A DNA stretch of 64,000 nt from Pseudevernia furfuracea. Lineage: Eukaryota > Ascomycota > Lecanoromycetes > Lecanorales > Parmeliaceae. Where the stretch lies: assembly GCA_022315425.1 (NCBI GenBank), contig JAIUPT010000028.1, positions 310,001 to 374,000 of the forward strand, given 5' to 3'. The notes below the pieces were generated by a model, which had not been told where the DNA came from, made no database searches, and was given only the letters and a program-made list of their open reading frames with translations. A program made the translations under genes and the position numbers. Positions 35,301 to 47,200 of the stretch are shown in pieces (within the stretch, counting starts at the first letter, position 1; each line of letters begins with the position of its first letter).

Positions 35301-38300
35301 CTGGCGCAAGAACATGGTCTCGCCAGTGAGGTTCGCCGAGGCACTGGGGCACATACAATTTCGTCCGGTAAAAAGCATCTTTAAAAAATTGGACGGTAGC
35401 CACAAGCACATTTGCAGCGGCACACGATCTTCTTGAGATAGGACCTCATTCGGCTCTACAGACTGCTATCCAGGATACCATAAGGACCAGACCAAGGGGC
35501 AGTGACGTCGGGTACACTTCCATACTAAGAAGGAATTTTTCTGCATTAGACACAACACTAGAGATGGGTGGTCGTCTCCATTGCTCCGGCCACCCTGTCA
35601 ATCTAGATAGGTTGAATAGGTTAGATGGAGACTCGTCCGATCGTTTCAATCATTTGGCAGCATTGACCGACCTACCTGAATATCCCTTTGATCACTCACA
35701 AACTTATTGGCATGAGAACAGGACCAGTGAAGGATTTAGATTTCGGAAAGCCCCTAGACTTGACCTGCTTGGGAGCCCTGTTGCAGACTGGAATTCCTCG
35801 GAAGCTAGGTGGCGCAACGTGATAAAGGTATCAGAAATGCCTTGGGTTGAAGACCACAGGGTGAGTAAGATATTCTTTCCGTGACTTGTAAGCGTCATTT
35901 ATTTGCTTGAGGCCAAAATATCATAAAGTCAACCTAGTAGAAAGAGATAAATGGCTAGATATCTGGTCTTTCGTGTAAGGCAAACTAAGTGGCTGAGTAG
36001 ATTGATGGGTCTCTATTATATCCGGCAGCTGGTATGCTCGTAATGGCAATTGAGGCCGCAAACCAGATGGCCGATAAGACTCGATCTATCGAAGGTTTCA
36101 AAATCACAAACACATCATTTCTCAAGCCGCTCAATGTGACACTCGACCCAGCCGGTGTTGAGACAATGTTTTACCTCCGTCCTGTACGGGAAGCCATTGA
36201 AGGGAACAATATCTCGATGGATTTCAAAGTTTGTCTTCACGAGAGAGACCAATGGATTGAGAACTGTCGCGGCACTATCAAGGTCACGTATCAAGAATGT
36301 CCCGGTGAGATAGACGAAGGAAAGGAAGCTGCCGAGGAAACACACCATTACCGACAGATCGATGAAGACGCTGCCCGATCATGCACCAAGAGCATTGACC
36401 CGAAAGCGCTTTACGGGCGTTGGCAGAAATTTGGGTATGGATACGGTCCGACATTCCAGCTTCTGGAAACAGTGCGTTTCAATGACGGGGGAATGGCAGC
36501 CGCTGATGTGAAAATATCTCAAGCGAATGCTAGCACGGCACACGCGCATATTATACATCCCACAAGTCTGGATGCAATGATGCAGCTTGTTTTTGCGACC
36601 CTTACACAAGGCACAGACGCGACATCAACCATGGTCCCCACACATATAAGGAAATGTGGGTGTCGAGTTCTGGACTTCGAGATCCGCGCGATGGTACCGT
36701 CAAAGCTGTGGCGACTTCAGTGCCAAGGAGCTTTCACGCGATCGAAGCTTCCATCTCTGTCATGAATGACACCAGAAGAAAACTCTTGATACAGATGGAC
36801 GGGCTAGAAATGACGATTGTATCGAGCCATGAAGTTAGCGCCCTACCTGGCATTGAGACAAAACAACTCTGTTCTCATCTAGAACGCAAACCTACCACTG
36901 ATCTATCAGAACCATCGCAGATGCTCCAATACTGCGAAAGGGCTCCAAAAATCGGAGTGGACCCGGCCGACTTCTTCGAGGATCTCACGCACCTTCTGTT
37001 GATGTTCGCCTCGAAGACTCTAGATTCAATCGCGAAGAAGGAACCTGAGAATCTGAGGCCCCACTATCGCAAGTATATAGACTGGATTAGGATGCAGCTA
37101 GAGAAGTTCTGGATGGTCCAATTACCACATAGCAACCCTGAGTGGAAGGGCAGCTTGCAAGACGCAGAGTGCTACGAAACCCTCTGCAAGCGGATCTCGG
37201 TACTCAACAAGCAGGGGAAGCTATTTGCTGCGGTTGGAGAGAACCTTGTACAGATTTTGCATGGTGAGGTCGATCCGCTAAATCTCCTGTTCAAAGGTGA
37301 TCTTGCCAGCGACTTTTATCGTGAGCTGTACAGCAGCAGCAATTGCTTGCCCGCATTCTGCCGTTACCTGGATGCACGCTACGAGGGATTTGAATGTGAC
37401 AGTCGCTCACGCTCGGAAACTTCTCAAAGCTGGTGGCAAACTTGTACTATACGAGGTGACAGAGCCTCAAATGCTAAGAAGTGGTTTTGTTTTCGGCCTG
37501 CTGCCTGGCTGGTGGCTTTCAAGTGAGAAATACCGGCAATGGAGTCCATGCATCACTATAGGGTCATGGCATGAAATACTTACTCGGCAAGGCTTTTCCG
37601 GTACCGAAATCGTCCTACGGGATTTCCAGAGCGAGTGTTGCCATGAATTGAGTATTATCATATCAACAGCCATTGATGAGTCAAGGGAATCGGCAGGCCC
37701 ACTTTGCCTCCCAAAGACCATGATCGTGACCGAAGATCGGATGGCCGAGGATTCTATAGCGCAGTAGCTTGGAGTTCAACTCCAGTCACTAGGGGTCCCC
37801 GATTGCAGTATACTTCCTCTCAAAACAGCGTCGATTAGTGATCTCAGTAAGGTCTTCTGCATCGTCTTATGCGAACTCGAGAGGCCACTACTCTTCAACT
37901 TGCAGCGCGATGAGTTCTATAACATTCGACGCTTACTTATCAGTGCTGGTGGTACCTTGTGGGTGACCAAAGGTGGAGGTGCGTCTGGATCACCGGAACT
38001 CGGGATGATAGATGGTCTTGCCAGAGTGTTGCGTACGGAGATTGCCGAAACTCCGCTTGTCACACTGGCAATCGATCCCGACGGGACATCCAATGAACAA
38101 ATTGTCCAAAACATCCTGAAGGCCTTCATGGCCACCGTTGCCAACTCGACCAACGCCGAATACGAGCCAGCTTATACTGAACTGGATGGGCTACTTCAGG
38201 TCGACCGCATCATCGAAGGTAGTGATCTGAATAAAAATATTTTGCGACGAACGTTGCCAGAGCAGTCTGCCATCCAAAATTTTGGGGGCGGCCCACCACT

Positions 38301-40536
38301 GGAGATCTGTATTAAGTCGCCAGGCTCATTAGAGAGCCTGTCATGGATAGAGTATACAAAGTACGTGCTGCCGTTAGCCCCAGGTGAAGTCGAGGTCGAG
38401 GTCAAAGCATTTGGACTGAACTTCAGGGACTGCCTTGCTGCTCTGGGACAAGGAAGCTTTAGGACACTGGGTAGCGAATGCACTGGCGTCGTCACTCGCG
38501 TTGGCCAAGACTGCGATCTCAAATCCGGCGAACGTGTCTGTGTTTCGAGTTTGGATCTATTCAAATCCTTTGCACGGGCGAGCTCTCAGAACGTTGTGAG
38601 AATCCCTGACCAACTATCGACGGTTGAAGTAGCTGCCTTACCAACAGTATTCATCACAGCGTATTATTCACTACATCATATCGGAAACATAAAGAAATCA
38701 GAGACGGTACTAATCCACTCGGGTGCCGGAGGGACCGGTCAAGCCGCTATACAAGTCGCGCAACTCTTTGGCGCCGAAGTGTTTACCACTGTTGGGTCCA
38801 AGAAAAAGAGAAAACTTCTAATGGATCTTTACGGTATCCCCGAAGATCACATATTCTACAGTAGAGATACGACTTTCGCCCAAGGCGTCAAACGCATGAC
38901 TAAAGGTAAAGGAGTGGATGTCATTCTTAACTCTCTTTCTGGTGATAGTCTCGTGGCGTCCTGGGAATGTATTGCACCCTGCGGAAGGTTTCTCGAGATT
39001 GGTAAGAAGGATATATTCTCGCACCAGCGACTGCCAATGTTTCATTTTGCAAAGAATGTCACCTTCAGTGCAATCGATGTTGCCTCTTTGGCGCAAGAGC
39101 GACCGTGGCTTATGAGGGAAGCGTTGATCTCGATCCTTGACCTAGTGAAGACGAAGAAGCTGCACGCTGCTCAACCCTTACACGTCTACACAACTTCTGA
39201 AATCGAGCAAGCGTTTCGATTCATGCAAAGCGGGCAGAACGATGGCAAAATTGTAGTTGAAGTCAAGAAGGAAGATCCCGTGCCCGTGAGTTCATTCTCC
39301 ATGTAGAGAAGTAATCAGGCTAATGCTGTTTCAGACGATTCTGAAAACAAAGCCTAGTTTCTATTTCGAGGCGGATAAGACGTACGTAATCGGTGGCGGC
39401 CTTGGAGGGCTTGGTCGAAGCATTGCAACGTGGATGGTCGGCCGAGGAGCCAGAAACCTCATCTTGTTATCTCGATCTGGTGCTCGAGATCAGAAAACGA
39501 TCGCGTTTCTCAGAACGTTGGCGGCAGAAGGCGCTCGAGTCAAGACTCCAGCATGCGATATGACTGATGCCTCTGCATTGAAGCTCGTTCTTGATCACTG
39601 TGCGGAAACGATGCCGCCAGTCATGGGATGCATCCAGGCTAGCATGGTATTGAGAGTTAGTCATGTCCTCTGCCCTTTGTTTCCAAGTATCTACTCAACG
39701 CCAAGTAGGACGCTCTATTCGCCAACATGTCCTACGAAGATTGGAGAGTAGGCACCAACTCAAAGACACACTCGTCATGGAACCTGCATACGCTCTTGCC
39801 AAAGAACATGGACTTTTTCGTCCTGCTTTCTTCCATCAGTGGGCAAGCCAACTACGCGGCCGGGAACACATACAAAGACGCACTCGCACACTACCGCATC
39901 GCCCAAGGGGAAAAGACAGTCTCCATAGACCTCGGCGTCATGGTCTCCGAGGGGTTTTTGTCGGAGAACGAATCCCTTCTTCACCGAATGATGGATTCAG
40001 GCTTCTACGTCCCACTGAGACACACCGAACTTTTCGCCCTCCTCGACTACTACTGCGACCCAGCCCTAGACATCCTGACGACGCAAACGTGCCAAATAGT
40101 CGTGGGCATCGAGACCCCTGCCAGCCTGCACGCAAAGGGCATCGACGAGGCGCCCTGGATGCGCAAACCGCTCTTCGGCCACATGTACCAGGTCCGCGGC
40201 GACACCATTCTCGCCTCAGGCGCCCTCAACGACTCTGTCGATTTCCGCACCCTCTTCGCAAGCGCCGGCTCGGTTCCCGAGGCCGGATCCATCGCCCTGC
40301 AGGCCCTGATCAAGAAACTATCGCAGACCCTGTCGACGTCGAGCGAAGGCATCGACCCCGACAAGCCGGTGCACTCGTACGGGGTGGATTCGTTGCTGGC
40401 GATCGAGCTGTGGACGTGGATCGCCAAGGAGTTTGCGGCGGAGATGGCCGTGTTTGAGATTTTGGGGGGCGCGACGACGACGGCGATGGCGATGACGATT
40501 GCGAGGAACAGTCGGTTGATGCAGGGGGTTCAGTAG
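32317..40536 (+). pseudogene. highly reducing type I PKS (KS-AT-DH-cMT-ER-KR-ACP), disrupted
   Basis: An iterative fungal HR-PKS with no release domain. Introns: 32588-32633, 32787-32844, 33117-33166, 33601-33642, 33803-33849 (or -33861), 34577-34629, 34790-34838, 35861-36000, 39286-39334, 39656-39708. KS: Cys codon at 33051 in DSACSSS, then EAHGTGTKIGDP and KSNIGHLEGASG. AT: FTGQGAQW and GHSSGE (Ser at 34767). DH: EDHRIDGSLLYP (His at 35855) and HPTSLDAMMQL. ER: HSGAGGTGQAAIQVAQ. KR: GGGLGGLGRS and QANYAAGNTYKDA. ACP: GVDSL (Ser at 40390). Lesions: a frame change at the AT C-terminus (about 35400-35425); a frame change in a short A run (about 36651); loss of the methyltransferase core with a frame change (about 37370); and an in-frame TAG at 37765-37767. 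These predict no full-length product, unless some are assembly errors. Confidence 0.85.
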
Positions 40537-41672
40537 ACAGATTGCCTACATACTAGAAGCAGACACGACGGACTATTACCTTGCTTATTGTTAATTGCAC
40601 GGTGCATGTTGGTTCTAGTAGGCTGTAGTAATTCATTCACTTGGTAGGTGAAAAGATTTGGGTCCTAGATGGCCTTGGGTGCAATTCCCAGCGATCGAAC
40701 ATACGTGCGATAGGCAGGATGCTTCGCAACAGCCATGGCTGACTGGCCTCTGTGAAACAAAGAGTGATTTCTTCGAACAGATATTGCGCTGCCACCTGGG
40801 AGAGCTGACAAGACGTAACTATCCAAGTGTGCCGAGATCTTTTCTGCATAGGTCCTTGTCAGGGCAATAAAAATACACGTATGACAGGGCGACCTGCGAG
40901 ACAATGAGATGTAGGATCTCTGATGGTAACGTAGTCATATCGGTGTTGTATAACGTGCTTGATCGGTCTTCGAGATAAGACTAATTAGTTAGTCTAATTG
41001 AGGAGAAAAACGGTGATATTTAGACGACGTTCTCTGTAAAGTACGATACGATTTGTTCTTGGAAGCGTTCAATTGACTAATATATAAGTCTATTTGAAGG
41101 CCACTTCATAGACAAATATCACTACATTACTACTTTACACATAGTTCATAGATCAAAATAGCGGAGAAAGCGTCGGAGCAAGGTGGCTAGCGACAGTGTT
41201 ATGACGGATACTACTAGTTACTAGTGGTAGCCCTATCAAATTTGGCCAATCATCTCTATGCGCTAATGTGTGCTTGTCAAGATTCTCGAATACCAGTTAC
41301 CTTATTCTCTAAGACCGATCAAGCACGTTATAGGCCGTTAGGGTGCCGTACAGATTATGCCCATACGTACCGGCACACTTCATAATACTGGAGCTGGTAA
41401 CCCATGTATTGCAATTGCGACCATTCCATTCGTGCGCGAAGTTGGGCGGCTGTCTTCCGGCTAATACTCTGGATGACTCATTCTCAAACACCAAGAATAC
41501 AGCTGTCCCCATTATTCCCCCTTCCATTCTCGTCCAATCTGCAGAATCCATCCCTTTTCGTGACCGGAAGATCATCTTTCATTGCATATCTCGCATTATC
41601 CAAAGAACCTTTCCCCTACCCCTACTCTCTCATCCATTGCCTATCACCCTAGCAAAGCTCACTCTCACCACC
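40537..41672. other. intergenic containing a small inverted-repeat element
   Basis: No gene is supported. AT-rich sequence surrounds the element annotated at 40951-41330. Confidence 0.5.
40951..41330. mobile_element. MITE-like element, 380 bp, 20-bp TIRs, TA flanks
   Basis: The left end reads TAACGTGCTTGATCGGTCTT and the right end is its exact reverse complement; similarity continues for several more bases with a mismatch and an indel (cgaga-taag against agagaataag). Both ends are flanked by TA (40949-40950 and 41331-41332), the target duplication made by Tc1/mariner/pogo transposases. There is no ORF of useful length inside, so it is non-autonomous. The interior is AT-rich with a small palindrome (GACTAATTAGTTAGTC) near 40979. 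It lies about 410 bp downstream of the broken PKS. It is not a mimp, whose termini differ. Confidence 0.7.
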
Positions 41673-42068
41673 ATGCCACGTACCCTCACCCCAATCACTC
41701 AAGACGCTCTCACCGATTGGAGCGGCATCATCCTTCCTTCCCAAACAGTCCGCCACCTCTTTCCCTCCTGCATCGTCCGCGTCATCGTACAAAATCCCAA
41801 CGATAACAGCTCCGAAGCCATCTACTTCGAAATCACCAAAATCAAAGACGGCACTTTCTGGGGGATCGCTCAAGGCACGTACCGACTGTGGGACTGGATC
41901 AAACTTAAGGACGGCCAGCAGATGACGTTTAGGAAGGAACATATCAACGAGATACCCATAGATTGGCAGCCGAAGGCGTTTCAAAAGGCTGTGAGAGGTT
42001 TGGTGGCGCAGGCCAAAGGGAGAGGAAAGGGGTATGCTATGACTGGGTGTAGGGGAGTGGCCGTGTGA
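41673..42068 (+). CDS. small conserved fungal protein, 131 aa
   Basis: A single-exon ORF with a strong start context (CACCATGCC). The central segment looks folded: an alternating beta-rich stretch (CIVRVIVQNPN, AIYFEITKIKDGTFWGIAQGTYR), then WDWIKLKDGQQMTFRKEHI, and the motif INEIPIDWQPKAF. I recall similar 'ITF.keqINEIP.DWQPK' endings in small uncharacterised Aspergillus-type proteins. The layout is also reminiscent of DUF2314-like small beta domains. No signal peptide or membrane span is seen. A basic Gly-rich tail follows. Function unknown. Confidence 0.6.
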   Translation: MPRTLTPITQDALTDWSGIILPSQTVRHLFPSCIVRVIVQNPNDNSSEAIYFEITKIKDGTFWGIAQGTYRLWDWIKLKDGQQMTFRKEHINEIPIDWQPKAFQKAVRGLVAQAKGRGKGYAMTGCRGVAV

Positions 42069-44209
42069 ATAACTGAACTTCGTGGAGAAGTGTGCTCCCA
42101 CCTTTTCTCAAGTGGGTTGAGATACAAAGGCTGCGCAGATAACAAGGTTTCGATGCTGAAGATGTCTACAACACCTTTGAGAACAGGCTCACATAGCTGA
42201 TACTGACGAGGCAGAACTGGAAGCTAGGCGCTCGTCTTACTGGTGAGAGCAAGATGATAAATACACTTTGCGCCATATGAGTCCAAAACATAGCGCAAGC
42301 ACCTCGTTACTTTTCATTTCCAGGAGTCATTGGATTGCAGACCGCGACGTAGCGTATTTCTGGATCTAGGAACATTTGTCAACTGAAACGTAGCAAAAGT
42401 CATGCATCGAGAGAAATTCAAGTTAAAACAGCAGGATCTTCAGAAAACGCGGCATGTCAAAATAGCAAGCGCCTTCCTTTCCATTCGTGCATACTTTCAT
42501 AGGTAAATCAGAAAAAGCTGGCTCTTCCTGAACATTGCCCTAAGCCACCACTATCGGATTTAGAGAAGGTAGATAAGACAGTCTTCGATTGCGGAAGAAG
42601 GGTAGCCGGAGTCCTGGATACAGATGCCACCGTCACCGTTGAATACGAGGTTTTTGATCAGCGGTGTCGATGGCCGTGTAAGTACAGACTTGGTAGAGTA
42701 CTAGTAGAGGGCGGTGCGAGCTGTGATATCCGTTCCATATTATTACCGGAATCAGAGATGTAGCGCTCATATTCGGGATACCTCATGTGTTACAGTGAGG
42801 TATCACTCTTTCGGAATGGGTAACTCGGGTATTGCAGTTCAATCGGCTACGGGCTATCTCTTGGGGAGCTTACTTCAATGTTGGCTGGTTTGCGTATTTC
42901 AGGAGCGAGTCTATTTTCGTTCCGAGTTGGTGTTTCAGTGGTTAAAGAATCGCTGGAATGGGCGCAAGATTAGAGTACGTTAACAAGGTGTTATTGGGGA
43001 CAGAAATGCTCTCGCTCAGATGGCATCAACATCAGTGAGCTCACAAGCGCCTACTGACTCGCAACTCGTAGAGACTTGTTGGGTAGATGGGATCGTTATA
43101 TTGCGTCAGTAGCTATATCAGCGTTTTCAAATAATGACAAGCAGGCGTGGCATACAATATCAAAGTCCTATAACAAAGAAGACAGTAAGGCGATCTTACG
43201 TTCAGGTGCGTTTCCAGAAAAAGTGACATTTGTCGCGAACTCTTCGTAAAACAATTGTCCGTTTACCTGCGATGGAACTGTTTTTCCATACGCTCAATGC
43301 CTTGTGTTCAATATCCTTTGACAGAAAGTGTTGATTTTTCCTGATTGATACCACCAAAAACGTACGCAAATGAAAGGAAAGAATAACTTACTCGTGTTGG
43401 AATTTAGAATTCCCTCCATTCATGACTTGAAACATTCTCCTGTATGTGTTCCCTGCTCTTTGACCATTGAATGATAGACTAGAAGCAGCAGAGTTGGTAA
43501 TCCTTTCTAGCATCTCCGTACTCGTAGCTGACTCAGGATTAATACATCTATTGGTACTGATATACGATGTAGTCGCTCATGGTTTTTGTCAGTATTGAGC
43601 GTCGTAGAAGTCCAGTTGGAGTAGGAAGGCCTTGATAAGGTAAGGCGTTGGAGTTGGTTTAGTAGTTGTAATAGGTTCGATTCCTATTGGCGTTGGTACA
43701 ATGGTGTTGCGGTGCTTTCCCTTTTCTTAAGCACAAAGGTACTTCTCAGAAAGTGTTTTTCCCTTTGACTAAGATCGCCGCGCGCCAAGACGGTGATAAG
43801 ATGGAATATTCTATCGGACTTTAGGGCTTGCGCGTGGGCCGTGGAGACACTATTGCCAAGAAGATGTAAGGTAGCCAACTTGGCCAACAGTGAACGACTC
43901 CGAAACGCGAATTTGCCGCCTGCGCGATCCTTCAGTCTCCAGATAGGTGCATCTTGGCATTTTATCTTTCTTCCAGCAATGCTATGAATCAAGTACATCG
44001 TTCCCTTAACGCCTCATCCTGATGCTGTCGCTGTGCCGAGACGATGCAAGGAGGGAAGTTGCGGCATCCTTGCCATCTGATGACGAAAATTCTCTCAACA
44101 CCCTTATCTTCACCGACAAACATGAGCCCTAGGCCTGGGCCGTAAGGATTCTTGGCTTCCTTCGGATTTTTCGAAAAGTACGTTGATGGTATCATCAACC
44201 TACATACAT
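42069..44209. other. 2.1 kb intergenic, no supported gene
   Basis: No convincing coding frame on either strand. A tRNA-like pair of boxes occurs at 43650-43680: TGGTTTAGTAG, then GGTTCGATTCC inside a 5-bp stem. The spacing is too short for a standard tRNA. The minus-strand 104-codon frame at 43684-43998 has no recognisable domain. Confidence 0.45.
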
Positions 44210-47200
44210 ATGGCAGGCTCCGCTAATGACAATAACCTGGAGCGGACCCCCTCCCAGATGTCTACAGCTTCACGGAGATCTGGCACTGTCAGGGCAAGCT
44301 CACGAAAACATTCTCTAGTCACACCAACGTCAGCCAAGACACTTGAGTCGTTCCCTTCACTGTCCCCGGATATCTCCCCCAGCGCTTTAAAGCAAGACAA
44401 GCAGCTTGTCGCTAGCCCGAAGCCCAAGTCCCCGGATGAAATTCCTCGCAGGTCATCCAAGACGAGCCCGTCTACCGTCGAATCCCTTATCACAAGTACT
44501 CCTTCTTTCCGGGGCCGTTCGGCCCTTTTCGAAGACTCGCCGAAAAGCCCTCCCAGTGGGATCCCTGGCGCCCTTCACCACGCCAGCGATGATCACATAC
44601 GCAAGCTTATCAAGAAGATCGGTGCGGTCGCGTTGGTCAGACAACTCGCAGAAGACTTGGCGGCACGGGATGCTGAAATGACGACACTCAGACGGCGGGC
44701 AGAAGAGCGGGAAAGGGAACTCAAGAGAATGTTAAGGGAGGTGGAAGTGTCCAACCTGAATATTGAGACTAGACTTCATCGTCTCGAGAACGGTGCTGAC
44801 GGTAAAATCAAATTACAAGATCCACCTGCGAGAGCAGATGGGAAGAAGCCGGGACGAATGGATGGAAAGGATGGAAAGCCTGGTGTCACGAATGGCATCG
44901 ATCAAATGATGGGAGAAGCTATGCAGGATAGTGTGGGCCCCAGCACTGAGTTGGACGAGGGATATCTTGACTCGCAGGATGAGGTCAACAGACAAGCTAC
45001 GCTGAAGGCCCGAAGCGTATTGTCGAAAGAGTCCGATGGGCGATCCACAGTATCGAGTATGAACTCAGGTCGGCCAAATAGTACTCTGCGAGGCTGGAAG
45101 GACTATCTCTGGAGCGCAAATGCTACAAGCCGCAAGACGAGTCGGGCGAGCAGCATCATAAGTGACTACAATGATGACGGGGAAGATACCATGCGAGCTC
45201 GGGCCCTCAGTGGAAGTAACGCTCGCAGAAAAGGTCTGGACGATGACCTTTTCCAGCCGCTTGCTGGTGCTTCGACATCACGGAAGTCGTCAACATCCGT
45301 TGCGTCCTGGACCATGAAGCTGTTTGCTGGGAATACTCAGGCAGGTCAAGGCACAATAAGAGGGAGATCAGCTACAACTGGTGGTGGACAGCCAAAGACT
45401 GCAAGAACCGCATCGACCACCTCAGGTCCAGCACCCACTTCAGCCAAAGCAGCGTTGATGAAGGTAAACGGCATGGAAGCCTCTGCTCAGTCCTCTCGAA
45501 AAGCCACGCAGCCCCTTACACTTGCACAAATTAGTACCCCAAAAGTCGCTTCGCAGCCGTCAGCTTCCCAGACACCTGTGAGTCCTATTGCTGTCGATGC
45601 TGCCACGAATCTTGGTCCTGTCGAAATGGACACTATCCACCCGCCCGACTCAAAGCCCCCCACGCTGACACAGTTCAACAATTACAAGGATACCGCGGAT
45701 CTCCTTACCGATAGGTTCGGGTTCATCTACGACCAGCGTCGAAGGAAAAGAGAGGCAGATTCTGTCCGAAGCCATGCTAGAGGGAAATCCAATGCTAGCG
45801 CGAACGTGGAGTTACTCAGCGGCACTCTGGATCCTTTGAAAAACAAAGATCCCGATCAAATTTCTCAACGATCAAAAACAAACTCTTTGCAGCGACCAGA
45901 TACTCCAGCGTCGGTAGATGACAAGACGGACGAGAAGCCAACCAAGCGATGGCAGGATTATCTCAAAGTTGCAACATTCCCAACCGAACTGCTTTCTCAC
46001 ACTCCATCGGCAAAGCTCGCCACAAAGGTTATAAGCCCCGACAGCCCTGGTACTCTGAAACGGTCGCCAACTGTTGGCGATGCGCGAGGTTCGCTACCCT
46101 CTACGAGTCTCAATCCGGTACCAGAAATATCACCTGTCACGGCAGGAAACGCCGAGATGTCCAAAACACTCCTCGATCCTTCGACTGCCCAAGCTACGTC
46201 TACCTTCTCGGAAGGTGAACCTGTCAAGCTCCTACTAGCGCAACTTACAGAGCTTCATGACAGCCTGCAGCGCGAGAAGACTGTGAAATGGAATGGGTTC
46301 TTGCGGAAGGTCCGCGCTGAGCGTAAAAAGGAAGGAGAAACAGCTGCAGGCTCCGATCCTCGTTCCAAACAAGCAGTCATGCCAGAAATGCTCCTTACAG
46401 ATGGAGAATTGATCGGAGTCGCAGGGCTAGGAAATAAGGGCAAAGTTGGACGTGCCAAATGGAAGGAGTTCAGACAGCTCGTTCTGGCCGGCATCCCAGT
46501 CGCGTACCGCTCAAAGATTTGGGCCGAATGCAGCGGTGCCACAGCCCTGCGTGTCCCTGGTTACTATGAAGATCTTGTCGCCAGCGAGACTGACGACCCC
46601 GTCATCGTCTCCCAAATACAAATGGACATCTACCGCACCCTAACGGACAACGTATTCTTCCGCAAAGGCCCCGGTGTCACCAAGCTCAACGAAGTCCTCC
46701 TCGCCTATTCCCGGCGCAACCCGCAAGTCGGCTACTGCCAAGGCATGAATCTGATCACGGCCTCCCTTCTACTTGTCATGCCCACCGCCGAAGACGCTTT
46801 TTGGTTGCTCACAACCATTATTGAGAACGTCCTCCCTCAACACTACTACGATCACTCACTACTAGCATCCCGCGCAGACCAGCAAGTCCTGCGCCAATAC
46901 GTTGCTGAAGTCCTACCTAGGCTCTCTGCGCATTTGGATGAATTGGGCATCGAGCTGGAAGCGCTAACTTTTCAATGGTTCCTCTCAGTCTTCACTGACT
47001 GTCTCTCCGCTGAAGCGCTTTTTCGTGTCTGGGATGTCATTTTCTGCTTCAACGATGGCAGCACTTTTCTCTTCCAAATTGCTCTAGCCTTGCTCAAGCT
47101 GAATGAGGTGCAACTACTAGAATGTGACAGTGCCGCCAGAATCTACGGCTACATCGGGAATGAGATGACAGATCATGCGATCAGTATTGATGGGCTTATT

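Noticed and set aside
35363..35417. a 55-nt intron (donor GTCCGG) explaining the AT C-terminal frame change
   Set aside because: It would keep frame, but it would remove IFKKLDGSHKH, which is normal for this part of fungal AT domains, and the donor is poor. A frame lesion is preferred, though not proven.
39663..40457. 264-codon plus-strand ORF overlapping the end of the PKS
   Set aside because: It is out of frame with the KR and ACP motifs (NYAAGNTYKDA, GVDSL), which lie in another frame of the same strand. The Arg/His/Pro-rich product is a shadow.
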